From NCBI GenBank assembly GCA_001695595.3, contig MBPM02000007.1:310001-374000 (forward strand): DNA of 64,000 nucleotides. The letters run 5' to 3'. The stretch is from Plasmopara viticola. Taxonomy: Eukaryota > Oomycota > Peronosporomycetes > Peronosporales > Peronosporaceae. The translations under genes were made by a program, and so were the position numbers. How positions within the stretch are numbered: the first letter of the stretch is position 1; each line of letters begins with the position of its first letter. Of the stretch, positions 50,731 through 59,588 are shown piece after piece. The notes below the pieces were generated by a model, which made no database searches, had not been told where the DNA came from, and worked only from the letters and a program-made list of their open reading frames with translations.

Positions 50731-52320
50731 TCATCCATGCTGTGCATGAAGATTGAGCTCCAGCAGTCTTCGTTCCCTTTGCATGACATTGTACAAGCGA
50801 TCGACCGAATTGGATGGAATAAAGTCATAGTCGTCAATGTCAATCCGATGCCTCCAGGGTTGAATGTCACTCGATGCAAACCGCGCAGTGCTCTCCGCTC
50901 CCGTCTCCGGTTCGTCTTCCTCAGCAGAACTGCGTCGCAACAGTGGGAAGGCCAGGGCCGCTGAAAAGGCATCGTCGTCAAAATCGAGCCGATATTCACT
51001 CACACTCCCTTCGGTCGAAGTGGTGGGTACCCCCGCCGAAGAGTTCGTCTTCATCCCATTGTTCCGTAAAACGGTGGGATGGCCAATCTCGCATCCCCGA
51101 ATCGAGCCTTCCGTTTGATAGACTTCCGCCACAACTTGAAACGCCGGCTCTGCTGGACGCACGTGGATCGTCGTGATGGCTTTCTGCACGCAGTTTGGAC
51201 AGCAATCGACTTTGGAACACGCTTGCTTCGTTCCCAGAAACACGCGGTGTTTCTTCCGTCGCGTACAATTCGTACACACCGTGTCACCACAAACAAAGCA
51301 CGTGACCAGGTGGGTCCCAAAATACTTTGCGCATCCAAACAACGACGCACGTCGGTAGCACAGGTAGCAAGCCGATTGTCGAAACGCGTGTGCAGACGTT
51401 GCAGTCCGGGGACGGGTCCGAAGGGCCAAGAGCGTCAATTTCTTCGCTTCGCCAATTTTCACGCCATTGAAAAGACCGACCATGATTGACGTCGTGGACA
51501 CGGAGACGAAACTTTTGAGCATGCGGACTTTTTTGCTCAAATCAAAGATCCCACGCACAGTCACTTTCAAGACTCCTACTTGAGGTTCTCGAAACAGACA
51601 CGTGAAAAAGAGTTTGGAGCGCAAAATCCCGTGGGCCGCAAACGAAGGACACTGGCCAATGTACACGCTATGGAGCACCAAGTAGCCATACCGTTCGCCC
51701 TTGGCGTCCACTTCGACTCCAGTGGCTTTGAGGTAACACACGTCGACTTGGTCAAACATGGGAGGGAGTTTCGGGAGGACCCAGATCAAGTCGGCCGTAT
51801 GGAACGGGTCGTCGTGGGTCGGGCGCTCGACGGTCCCGAGCCAGACGCAGTCTTTGGGTGGGTTCTTGTAGGCAAAACCCGTCATCAACTCGGCCTGCGA
51901 CGCCGCGGTCATGCCATACATGAAATCCTCCATCGTCCCCTTGACGACACCATCACAAATCATACTCGTGTACCCCCTTTCCACGGCGCGTTGGATCTCG
52001 GGCAACTCTTCCTCGAGCGCCAATTCTCGAAGCGACCGTCCGCGGTCAAACCGTCGATAGAAGGTCAAGTTGTTCTCTTTTTTCACTTGTTTCCACTCGC
52101 CAGCATGCAGAGACGAGCCCATGCGACTTTGCCGCTCGGCGGAATGCGCTTCGTCGCGCAACAGCGACGCGACTTGGCCACGAATCAACGCCGTGTACCG
52201 CTGTCGATCGCTTTGGGTAGCGCGGTAACAACCGGGGGACAATGGGATGCCCACGGGTCGAAACGCGGGCTCGTGGGCATGGACGACATACTCGTCCATC
52301 GGTCGCGGCCCCGAAGTCAT
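50731..52320 (-). CDS. START/FYVE-like zinc-finger protein (529 aa)
   Basis: Predicted lipid-binding START-like domain (about residues 30-290; blocks VWLGTVERPTHDDPF, LIWVLPKLPP and CYLKATGVEVDAKGERYGYL) then a FYVE-type finger. Finger cysteines are C318/C321, C341/C344, C349/C352 and C374/C377, with an FLGTK block before the last pair. The C-terminal part is Ser-rich and acidic and ends in a short charged helix. I start at the ATG 52320; the frame is open 27 codons further but opens with TTG. It is closest to the gene at 57566-59242 and more distant from the two copies on the left. It is the first gene of the dense block and lies 1.2 kb downstream of a P450 on the same strand. A 12-bp motif shared with two neighbours lies 52 bp before its ATG. 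Confidence 0.92.
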   Translation of the reverse strand: MTSGPRPMDEYVVHAHEPAFRPVGIPLSPGCYRATQSDRQRYTALIRGQVASLLRDEAHSAERQSRMGSSLHAGEWKQVKKENNLTFYRRFDRGRSLRELALEEELPEIQRAVERGYTSMICDGVVKGTMEDFMYGMTAASQAELMTGFAYKNPPKDCVWLGTVERPTHDDPFHTADLIWVLPKLPPMFDQVDVCYLKATGVEVDAKGERYGYLVLHSVYIGQCPSFAAHGILRSKLFFTCLFREPQVGVLKVTVRGIFDLSKKVRMLKSFVSVSTTSIMVGLFNGVKIGEAKKLTLLALRTRPRTATSAHAFRQSACYLCYRRASLFGCAKYFGTHLVTCFVCGDTVCTNCTRRKKHRVFLGTKQACSKVDCCPNCVQKAITTIHVRPAEPAFQVVAEVYQTEGSIRGCEIGHPTVLRNNGMKTNSSAGVPTTSTEGSVSEYRLDFDDDAFSAALAFPLLRRSSAEEDEPETGAESTARFASSDIQPWRHRIDIDDYDFIPSNSVDRLYNVMQRERRLLELNLHAQHG

Positions 52321-52371
52321 CTTGGAAAGTAGGAGAAGCCTTGGCAATGGATCATACTCACTGGTGGACGC

Positions 52372-52383
52372 GATGACGCGAGG
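52372..52383 (-). promoter_or_regulatory. Shared upstream motif CCTCGCGTCATC (START/FYVE gene at 52320)
   Basis: The same 12 bases occur upstream of the gene at 59242, and a one-mismatch form upstream of the P450 at 55875, always in gene orientation. It contains the TGACGC core (on the other strand) typical of bZIP-type sites. Function is inferred. Confidence 0.4.
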
Positions 52384-53498
52384 TGAGTGGGCGGGCGGCA
52401 AACGAGCCTAGCTTACGCAAGGGAGAAGCACCGGGACGGGTACCGAGTCATGCCGGACAAGCAGACCGGTAGTTACTTGAAAAGACAAAGGTTGGTGTGA
52501 TTGCGTCGCGACGTGTTGACTCGGTTGAGACCGTCACGGCGGGGTCTTTTCATGTGGCATTCTCCGCCATGGGTGGTCTGGAAGCAAAGCCTGTAATTTC
52601 CTACCGATCTCCACGCTTTGATAGTCGCAAAGGTTTTGCAAGGGGATTCGAAGATACCGACAAACGTGACGACTCGTTGAAGAAGCGCACGACATGGAGA
52701 AGGCGGTTGCAGTTGGAAACTCAGACGCACGTTTGAGATGCGTTCAAGCTGATGGACACACGTCATGAGACTTTGACAGAAAGATTTGTTCAGACGGGGA
52801 TGGTACATTCGTCACACGACCGGAGGTAGGTTCGTTGACTGCACCTGGAAAAAGGCGCTTCCTTGTCCTGAGATTCCGGATGATGGGTGAGAAGTACCGC
52901 GTCTGAGCTGAGACGTAGAATCGTGTGGTCCACCTAGAGTCTCACTTGACAGAACATTAAGAGCGACCGTGATCCCAGCCATCACGTCCTGACACCTTTT
53001 TTATTAAGACGTGATGGCGCAAAGCACACGTGCTATTGCAAAGCCTATTACCCGTTTGCATGCAACAGAAACACTGCCGTGGCTCTTGGTTGAAAGGATC
53101 CTCAAATCCCGAGAGTTGACTTTTTGACAAGAGTTGAAGTTGCAGACCTGACTTAAATCGAAGTCTTTGGTTCCAAAGATCCGATGGAAGGATATTTGAA
53201 GCGTGGAAGCTATCGCCAGTCATGACCTGATAGTGGGGCCGAGGTTGGAAGGGTGTGTCTTACGTGTAAATAGCGGTCAATGGGTCATCAAGAATGAAAG
53301 AAAACGATGCCTTTGTGCTAGCTACCACGAGAAAGATGCGACGAAACGAGAGAAAAGGTCATTATGTTTGCTTCTTCCAGGTCGTCCATTGTACAATGCA
53401 GACTTGATAGATAGGACACGCTTCACAGCGTAGGATCTTTTAGGCTGGTTTCTATTGAAAGGTCCAATTTCATAAATGGTCAGTCTTTTCATGCACTT
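52384..53498. other. Spacer between START/FYVE and P450 genes
   Basis: About 1.1 kb with no gene I can support. Minus-strand frames at 52473-52808 and 52957-53223 lack motifs. A 10-bp inverted repeat (CCATCACGTC at 52979-52988, GACGTGATGG at 53008-53017) lies in the middle. The segment GTGGTCCACCTAGAG near 52925 resembles GTGGTCCACTTGGAG near 59539, before the LRR gene. Confidence 0.5.
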
Positions 53499-55133
53499 TC
53501 ATCTCGTTCGCCCTAAGCGGCAACCCCTGGAGCTCTTGTGGCCACAGCCTCGACCTTCATGTACAACGAGCTCTTCATGCCGATACTCTACACTTTGGCC
53601 AGGAACTTCCGTAAAGTGGAATCGGCCAACAAGCGTCGCAATCACGAGCTTCATCTCCAGCATTGCAAGAGCTTTGCCAACACACACACGTTGACCACCG
53701 CTAAATGCATTGAATTTGGCCACTGGAGTGTGCAATAGTTTGCCAGTGTTTGCGTCAATAAAGCGCTCGGGTCTGAACGCTGCAGCATCAGGTCCCCACA
53801 CTTCCGTGCGTCGAGCGGCCCCAAAGTGGCACATACCAACAGTTGTACCCTTTGGGACAAATGTACCATCGGAGAAGACAGTGTCGCGTACACATTCGCG
53901 CATGGTAAATGGTACAGGAGTCTGGAGACGCAATAGTTCGCGAATGGTTGCATCGAGGTACACCAACCCCTGCAAGTCGTCGATGGATGGTACATAGGTG
54001 TTGCTTTGTACCAATTTCGGCAACTTTTCATGCAATTCCGCACGAAGTTTCCGTTCCACTTGTGGATGTTGGGTCAGGGTATGCACCAACCAGCTCATGG
54101 CATCAGCCGACGTGTCACGACCAGCACCTAGAGCGGCCACGGCAATGTTGCGCACGTCTCTTGGCGAAACGAAATCCCCCTCTTGTTCCATACACTCGAG
54201 CACAATGGACACAATATCCTGGTTCGCTCCTTGTACCGGTGTACCCATTTGCCCATGTTGTTGCCGTTGACGACGCGCGGCAATGGCTCTCGAAATGATG
54301 GTCATGATAAAGTGGTCAATTTGCTCCACATCGTGGCGCAATTGGCGTTCTTGACCAACATTCAGCCACCGTTTGAGTTTCCAGAGCCACACGGGTTGTT
54401 GCAACCGACCGGCAACAATGGACTGGGCGTCGTCAAACGCGCGCTCGAACGGATGTTCGTGCTCTGCGTCAATGCGGTCGAGGGGATCGTTAAAGACCAT
54501 TTCGGCAAATGCCTTGAAGGCAAAGCGATGCATGAGCATGTAGAGGTCAACGGGGCGGTCGGCCACAGCCGCTTGCCGCAAGACTTGTTGCAACAAGAGT
54601 GTATGTCGTTGCATCACGGGCATCATATGGTCGCGAAGGGCCCGCGCGTTCAAGAGTCGGACGAGCAACCGACGATGGTGCTTCCAACGCTCGCCGTCAA
54701 TGATGAGGACACTGTGGCCCATGAGGTCCACAAACATGTCGTACTGTTGCTTGCCCTTTTGAAAGTGCTCGAATTGCGTCTTGACAACGTGTTCATAGTG
54801 TTCGGGTACCGCCGTCACGAGCAAGTCGCTTTGACCCAGCAAGCGCAATTTAAACACGCCATGATTGGCTATACATTGGTCGGCCATCCAGTCGTGGAAA
54901 CGATGGGCGTTGGTCGCCAACGCCACCATGTTGCCAATGAACGGTACCTTGGACCGTAAATACGGCACAACTTTGGGCTCGATGGTACCGTCGTGGTCTG
55001 TGGCGGTGGCAACCGGTTCACGTGATCGAGTGGCAACATACGTGGCAACTGCCGCCGCGCCTGCAAGCAAGACAAGCCCCGCGGAACCGAGTGGAGTCAA
55101 TGGACGCCGTTGGAGAAACCACTCGCGCAACAT
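53499..55133 (-). CDS. Cytochrome P450, CYP86-clan-like, with shifted C-terminal tail
   Basis: Probable heme monooxygenase of the ER membrane; the CYP86-type clan hydroxylates fatty acids. Seen: N-terminal membrane anchor (about 17-34), helix C W150xxxR154, I-helix AGRDT (337-341), K-helix E399LLR402, PERF (455-458), and heme loop FSGGQRVCVG with ligand C484. The 544 residues match the usual length. The last 27 residues do not fit the family. In the next frame the DNA encodes SIGMKSSLYMKVEAVATRAP and stops at 53513, matching the tail of the neighbouring P450 (GISLGMKNGMKVTVQVPPR). A one-base indel near 53585-53592 therefore probably altered the tail. It is divergent from the P450 at 55875, with a 741-bp shared upstream region. 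It likely belongs to the oomycete-specific CYP5014-5017 group, from memory. Confidence 0.93.
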   Translation of the reverse strand: MLREWFLQRRPLTPLGSAGLVLLAGAAAVATYVATRSREPVATATDHDGTIEPKVVPYLRSKVPFIGNMVALATNAHRFHDWMADQCIANHGVFKLRLLGQSDLLVTAVPEHYEHVVKTQFEHFQKGKQQYDMFVDLMGHSVLIIDGERWKHHRRLLVRLLNARALRDHMMPVMQRHTLLLQQVLRQAAVADRPVDLYMLMHRFAFKAFAEMVFNDPLDRIDAEHEHPFERAFDDAQSIVAGRLQQPVWLWKLKRWLNVGQERQLRHDVEQIDHFIMTIISRAIAARRQRQQHGQMGTPVQGANQDIVSIVLECMEQEGDFVSPRDVRNIAVAALGAGRDTSADAMSWLVHTLTQHPQVERKLRAELHEKLPKLVQSNTYVPSIDDLQGLVYLDATIRELLRLQTPVPFTMRECVRDTVFSDGTFVPKGTTVGMCHFGAARRTEVWGPDAAAFRPERFIDANTGKLLHTPVAKFNAFSGGQRVCVGKALAMLEMKLVIATLVGRFHFTEVPGQSVEYRHEELVVHEGRGCGHKSSRGCRLGRTR

Positions 55134-55874
55134 GATACCGAATGAAAAAGTTGCAAAGTGGGGGCCAGATGTGTTCTTGTTCCAATGTGAATTGCAAACA
55201 GGTTGGCAAATGGCGAGTCAAAAGGTGACAAGGTGCGCTGGTGGCACACAGACGAGCCCAACGATATGCAGCTTTGCGGGCAACGCAGTGTCCTACTCTT
55301 GTGGCACGAGTTGCAGTCACTGCACCACGCAAGAAACGATATGGAAGATCAGGTACCGTGCTCGCCTTGGCTCATGGACAGGACAGGGATGGCAAGTCGA
55401 GCGAATGGTACACTTGAGTTCAGAACGCTTGCCATTGCTCACGTAAGCCTTGGGGTGTTGCTTGCCTTGGTACTTGATCCACCCGTCGGACACACGAGTG
55501 CAACCAGCTGGGCGAGTGACCAACCGACGCCACAACACGCACCGGACGAAGCATCTTTTATCACGAGGTTTGTATACGAGGGAATACCTCCCTACCACGC
55601 GAATCAACCACGAGGGGTTTCGGCTCCGTTACGTTGCTGTCGCCCATCCTTTCGTGTCCCGCCTTGAACACCGTGTCGCTCGTAGCACGCCCCCCCCAAC
55701 AGTCATACCCGATCCAGAAAGTCACCGACCATTCTTCGAACTCGAAGTGGAGTCGTCGCCTTTCGCGCTCTCCCTTGCTCCTCCCGACCTCGCGCCATCA
55801 CGTCCCATACTCGCCATGGCTGCCTCTCTCTTGTCGTTTGCCACACTTCCTTCGTCGCTCCTTCTTCGAGCCGC
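55134..55874. promoter_or_regulatory. Shared upstream region of the divergent P450 pair
   Basis: 741 bp separate the two start codons. The minus-strand gene has TTTTCATTCGGTATC directly before its ATG, an initiator-like sequence. The plus-strand side is CT-rich and carries the motif at 55788-55799. Open frames through this stretch (for example 55450-55995) show no domain and overlap the P450 start, so I regard them as chance. Confidence 0.5.
55788..55799 (+). promoter_or_regulatory. Shared upstream motif, variant CCTCGCGCCATC (P450 at 55875)
   Basis: One mismatch from the motif upstream of the two START/FYVE genes in this block, in gene orientation, 76-87 bp before the ATG. Confidence 0.35.
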
Positions 55875-57479
55875 ATGCTCTCTCCTTCCACCATTCTCAC
55901 CCACCCTTTCGTCGTCGGGCTGCTCGTCGCCGCTGCGGGGGCGACACTGGTCGCCTTTGCCGACTCGTACGCCCTCGACTCGGACAATGCCATGACGCGC
56001 AAGAAACCGCGCGTGCCCTATCTCCCGGGCAACCACCCCGTCCTTGGGCACACCTTGGTGATGGCACGCAACCTCGATCGGTTCCAAGACTGGCTCGTCG
56101 AAACCAGCGTCGCCCGCCATGGCGCGCCCTTTGTCTTGCGTCAACCCGGCAAGAACGACTGGTTCTTCTCGGCCCGGCCCGCCGATTTCGAGCAGATTCT
56201 CAAAGTCCACTTTGCCACGTTTATCAAAGGCCCGCAAGTGCGCGAGTTGCTCGATGATTTCATGGGCGAAAACATTGTCATTATCAATGGCGCGCGGTGG
56301 AAAGCCCAGCGCAAGGCGCTCGTGCACTTGTTTACGGCCAAAGCCTTGCGCGAGCACATGACGCCCATCGTGCAAAAGTGTGCCTTGGCCTTGCAACGGG
56401 TCGTGGCCCAAGCTGCGCGGGAAGGGGACGTGGTGGACGTGCACCATTTAATGGGACGCTTTACGCTCGAGACGTTTGCCGAGATTGAATTTGGGACCGA
56501 ATTGGGACTGTTGGACTCTAATAGAGAGCATGCTTTTGAGACGGCAATCGATGAAGCGAGTCATATTTCATTAGAGAGGTTTGCCGTCCCCATGTGGGTC
56601 TGGAAAGTTAAACGGTATTTGAATGTGGGATCGGAACGGAAATTGAAGCAACATATGGCCGTGATAGCAACTTTTGTCACAAAGTGTATCGCAGACGCCA
56701 TTGCAAGACGCAACAAGCGGCAAGAAGCGGCAAATCGTGGAGAACCGCTTGAACCCGTGGCCAAGACCATCGTGTCCATTCTTCTCGATGGCCACGACGC
56801 GACAAAGGAGCCAATGTCGCCTCAAGACGTGTACAACATTTCTCTCGCGGGCGTCATTGCGGGAAAAGACACGACGGGCGATGCAATCAGTTGGCTCATG
56901 CACTTGTTGCACGAAAACCCGCGGGTCGAGCACAAGTTGCGCAACGAGTTGCTCGTACGCATTCCCAACTTGGCAGTCGAGAGAGATTACGTCCCGTCGA
57001 TGGACGACCTCGAGGCCGTCACTTATTTAGAGGCTACGATTCGCGAGAGTTTGCGGCTCAAACCGCCGGCACCGTGCGTGACGCAACATTGTACGCAAGA
57101 CACCGTGTTCCCCGATGGTACCTTTATCGCCAAAGGTACCGACACGACCTTGTTGTACCACGCGGCGGCACTGTTGCCCAGTGTCTGGGGTCCCGATGCG
57201 CATGTGTTTCGTCCCGAGCGCTTCTTGGACGAGAACGACAAGCTCATTGTGCTGCCTCCACTCAAATTCATTGCTTTTAGTGCTGGTCCACGCCAATGCG
57301 TCGGGCAACAACTCGCTTTGATTGAAATGAAGGTCGTCACAGCGTGTCTAATAAGCCGCTTTCACCTGGTACAAGTACCCGGCCAAGACATCCGCGGTAC
57401 CATGGGCATCAGTCTCGGTATGAAAAACGGTATGAAGGTTACGGTCCAAGTACCACCTCGTGTCGCCCCTCATGCATAA
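55875..57479 (+). CDS. Cytochrome P450, CYP86-clan-like (534 aa)
   Basis: Probable ER-bound heme monooxygenase, likely acting on fatty acids or related lipids. Seen: hydrophobic N-terminal anchor (11-29), proline-rich hinge (KKPRVPYLPG, 43-52), helix C W142xxxR146, I-helix AGKDTT (329-334), K-helix E391SLR394, PERF (447-450), and heme loop FSAGPRQCVG with ligand C475. The tail ends in GMKVTVQVPPRV, as the family expects. It is complete and uninterrupted. It is a diverged paralog of the minus-strand P450 at 53499-55133; the two share MWVWKVKRYLNVGSERKL-like and DDLxxxxYLxATIRE segments. Its 3' end is only 86 bp from the 3' end of the START/FYVE gene on the opposite strand. Confidence 0.95.
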   Translation: MLSPSTILTHPFVVGLLVAAAGATLVAFADSYALDSDNAMTRKKPRVPYLPGNHPVLGHTLVMARNLDRFQDWLVETSVARHGAPFVLRQPGKNDWFFSARPADFEQILKVHFATFIKGPQVRELLDDFMGENIVIINGARWKAQRKALVHLFTAKALREHMTPIVQKCALALQRVVAQAAREGDVVDVHHLMGRFTLETFAEIEFGTELGLLDSNREHAFETAIDEASHISLERFAVPMWVWKVKRYLNVGSERKLKQHMAVIATFVTKCIADAIARRNKRQEAANRGEPLEPVAKTIVSILLDGHDATKEPMSPQDVYNISLAGVIAGKDTTGDAISWLMHLLHENPRVEHKLRNELLVRIPNLAVERDYVPSMDDLEAVTYLEATIRESLRLKPPAPCVTQHCTQDTVFPDGTFIAKGTDTTLLYHAAALLPSVWGPDAHVFRPERFLDENDKLIVLPPLKFIAFSAGPRQCVGQQLALIEMKVVTACLISRFHLVQVPGQDIRGTMGISLGMKNGMKVTVQVPPRVAPHA

Positions 57480-57565
57480 GCCAGGATTTACTCAACTTTT
57501 GTCATTAACGTCACGAAATACACGCCTTTTACCACTTTTTATATACAAAAAGGGGTACGGCCTCA

Positions 57566-59242
57566 TTAATCGAGCTCCGCATGCCAGAGTCCCCGTGCTG
57601 TCGCTTGCGTCTGCATAAATGTATGCGCTGCCTTAACATTCAGTCGAAAGAGGGTCTGCAGCAGCTCAACCTCAGGGCGTGGTACCGCTTTGGCCGGCAT
57701 GGAAATAAAGTCGTCAGGGTCCATGCGGGGTGTACCATGCCAAAGCGTCAACGTGCTTTCGTCCGAGGCATTCGACGCGATTAGACTTGACGCTGGCTGT
57801 ACCACAATCGACTCGTCGCTTTCGTCCTCACTAGAGCCAAAATCAGCTTCGTCCAAGTCTCTCGAGAGCAACTCCGTGTCGAGACTAGCTTCAGCAGGCG
57901 ACTTTACATCGGTAGACCACCAAGTGGCGGGTACACACCGACGTGGACTCGTACAGCTACGAGGAATCGTGGCATACGGGTACAGATTTGCCAAAGGAGA
58001 CTGGAGCGTTCTTGCATCAGAGCTCTTGGACGACGAATTTGAAAGCGAACGGTGGCGAACAAAGTCGGCAATGCCTTGAAAGTCAAAGTCTCTTGGACGC
58101 ACGCCACTTGTGACGCGAGCTTTTCGCATGCACAAGAGGCAACAAGGTCGTTTCGAATAAAGCGCATTGCGACCGAGAAAGAGAAGCTGTCTTGGGTTGG
58201 CAATACACTCACCACACGCCGTCGCACCACATACTCCACATGGCCCCAAGTGCGGCTTGAACCGGTAAAACACCGGTTTTCGAAACCTCGCGCAGAGAAA
58301 ACACTCGGTTTGCTCGAGGCTTGGCCGTGCAGGAGGCTTGCGCCGTGCCATGAGCGTGAGTTTCTTGGCCACGCCAATCGCGACAGCGTTCAAGAGTCCG
58401 CTGACGATCGACTTGATGGACAGCGAGATCAATTTTGGGGCAAATGGACGCACGAGGTGGCCCACATCAAAGAGCCCGCGTACTGTGACAAGTAATGTGT
58501 CCGGTGTACTTGCCCGAAAGAGACAGCAAAAGTACATGTTTACGCGCGACACCCCACGGGCGTCAAACGGACGACATTGGGGCAACCTCACCGAATGCAG
58601 CACCAGGTACCCGTATGGCTTCCCCGCTCGGTCAAGTTCGACGCCCGTGGCTTTGAGGTAGCACGTATCGACAGTGTAGGCCGTGACCTTGGGCATGGCC
58701 CAGATGAAATCCATAGAATGGAAAGGATCCGACCGTGTCGGTCCTTCACCCGTACCGAGCCACACGCAGTCTTTGGGCGCGTGCTTGGAGGCCAAGACCG
58801 TCATGACATCTGCTTGCGACGACGCCGTCATGCCGTACATGACGTTCTCCATCGAGCCCTGTACTTGGCCATGGCACAGCATCATTGAGGATCCATTCAT
58901 TACAGCTTGTCTCATGTCGGGGAGCGCTTCTTCGCTCGCCAATTGCTCGAATGTTCGCTCGCCACGAACTCGTTTATAGAAACTAAACGCTTTGCTCGTC
59001 TGGACTGGTTTCCATTCTTTCGAGTCAAACGGCGACAAGTGGTGATCGCGACGTTCATTAGACTGCTCTTCGTGCTGCAGCATCGTATTGACGCGTTCTC
59101 GTACAAGCGCGGCATATTCCTGTCGCTTGGAGGCCGTCGGGTGGAAACAGCCGGGGGCGATCGGAAAGTGGAGGATCGGAGACGTGCCAGTAGCCATCTC
59201 TGGCTGCAGATCGTTCTTCTTGACGGAAGCAAGTCGACTCAT
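57566..59242 (-). CDS. START/FYVE-like zinc-finger protein (558 aa)
   Basis: START-like lipid-binding region about residues 30-300 (VWLGTGEGPTRSDPFHSMDFIW, CYLKATGVELDRAGKPYGYLV) and a FYVE-type finger with C314/C317, C335/C338, C343/C346 and C368/C371. A Ser-rich acidic segment follows (about 395-500, with SSEDESDES), then a short C-terminal helix. The START region aligns well with the gene at 50731-52320, and the two form a subfamily distinct from the copies at 1417 and 27207. The ATG at 59242 is the first in the frame. Upstream, CCTCACTCGCCAACT (59249-59263, minus strand) looks like an oomycete initiator, and the 12-bp shared motif lies 90 bp before the ATG. It is convergent with the P450 and divergent from the LRR gene. 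Confidence 0.93.
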   Translation of the reverse strand: MSRLASVKKNDLQPEMATGTSPILHFPIAPGCFHPTASKRQEYAALVRERVNTMLQHEEQSNERRDHHLSPFDSKEWKPVQTSKAFSFYKRVRGERTFEQLASEEALPDMRQAVMNGSSMMLCHGQVQGSMENVMYGMTASSQADVMTVLASKHAPKDCVWLGTGEGPTRSDPFHSMDFIWAMPKVTAYTVDTCYLKATGVELDRAGKPYGYLVLHSVRLPQCRPFDARGVSRVNMYFCCLFRASTPDTLLVTVRGLFDVGHLVRPFAPKLISLSIKSIVSGLLNAVAIGVAKKLTLMARRKPPARPSLEQTECFLCARFRKPVFYRFKPHLGPCGVCGATACGECIANPRQLLFLGRNALYSKRPCCLLCMRKARVTSGVRPRDFDFQGIADFVRHRSLSNSSSKSSDARTLQSPLANLYPYATIPRSCTSPRRCVPATWWSTDVKSPAEASLDTELLSRDLDEADFGSSEDESDESIVVQPASSLIASNASDESTLTLWHGTPRMDPDDFISMPAKAVPRPEVELLQTLFRLNVKAAHTFMQTQATARGLWHAELD

Positions 59243-59248
59243 CGTGCG

Positions 59249-59263
59249 AGTTGGCGAGTGAGG
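59249..59263 (-). promoter_or_regulatory. Possible initiator of the START/FYVE gene at 59242
   Basis: CCTCACTCGCCAACT on the minus strand fits the oomycete initiator plus CAWTTT-like flank moderately well. It lies only 7-21 bp before the ATG, implying a very short leader. Confidence 0.3.
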
Positions 59264-59331
59264 AAGGCGTTAGCTCGGGGTTTATCGGCTCAGTTTGGGC
59301 TTACGATAACATCGAACACGGGACGTGACAA

Positions 59332-59343
59332 GATGACGCGAGG
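59332..59343 (-). promoter_or_regulatory. Shared upstream motif CCTCGCGTCATC (START/FYVE gene at 59242)
   Basis: Identical over 12 bp to 52372-52383 while the surrounding bases do not align, so it is not simply part of a duplicated promoter. Confidence 0.4.
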
Positions 59344-59588
59344 CACTGTGGTACCTTAAAGGAAGCATCTATTGACGTAGGAGCTGACCGCCGTAGACAG
59401 GCATACCGCTAGTCGACCGTAGCTATCATCGTTTAACAGCTGCCAGGTCAAGGTTTGGATCTTGTCGCGCTTACTTACCACACATCCCACACACTGTGAG
59501 CTTTTCCTAGAATAGTACTTCCTCGCCCGAATATAGTGTGGTCCACTTGGAGCACGACAGAATTAAGTGCTACAATTGACACATTAAC

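Noticed and set aside
51580..52332. 250-codon open frame on the plus strand
   Set aside because: It lies antisense to the START/FYVE gene at 50731-52320, whose protein has clear domains; the opposite frame has none.
54183..54959. 258-codon open frame on the plus strand
   Set aside because: Antisense to the P450 at 53499-55133; no domain.
55722..56447. 241-codon open frame on the minus strand
   Set aside because: Antisense to the P450 at 55875 and its upstream region; no domain.
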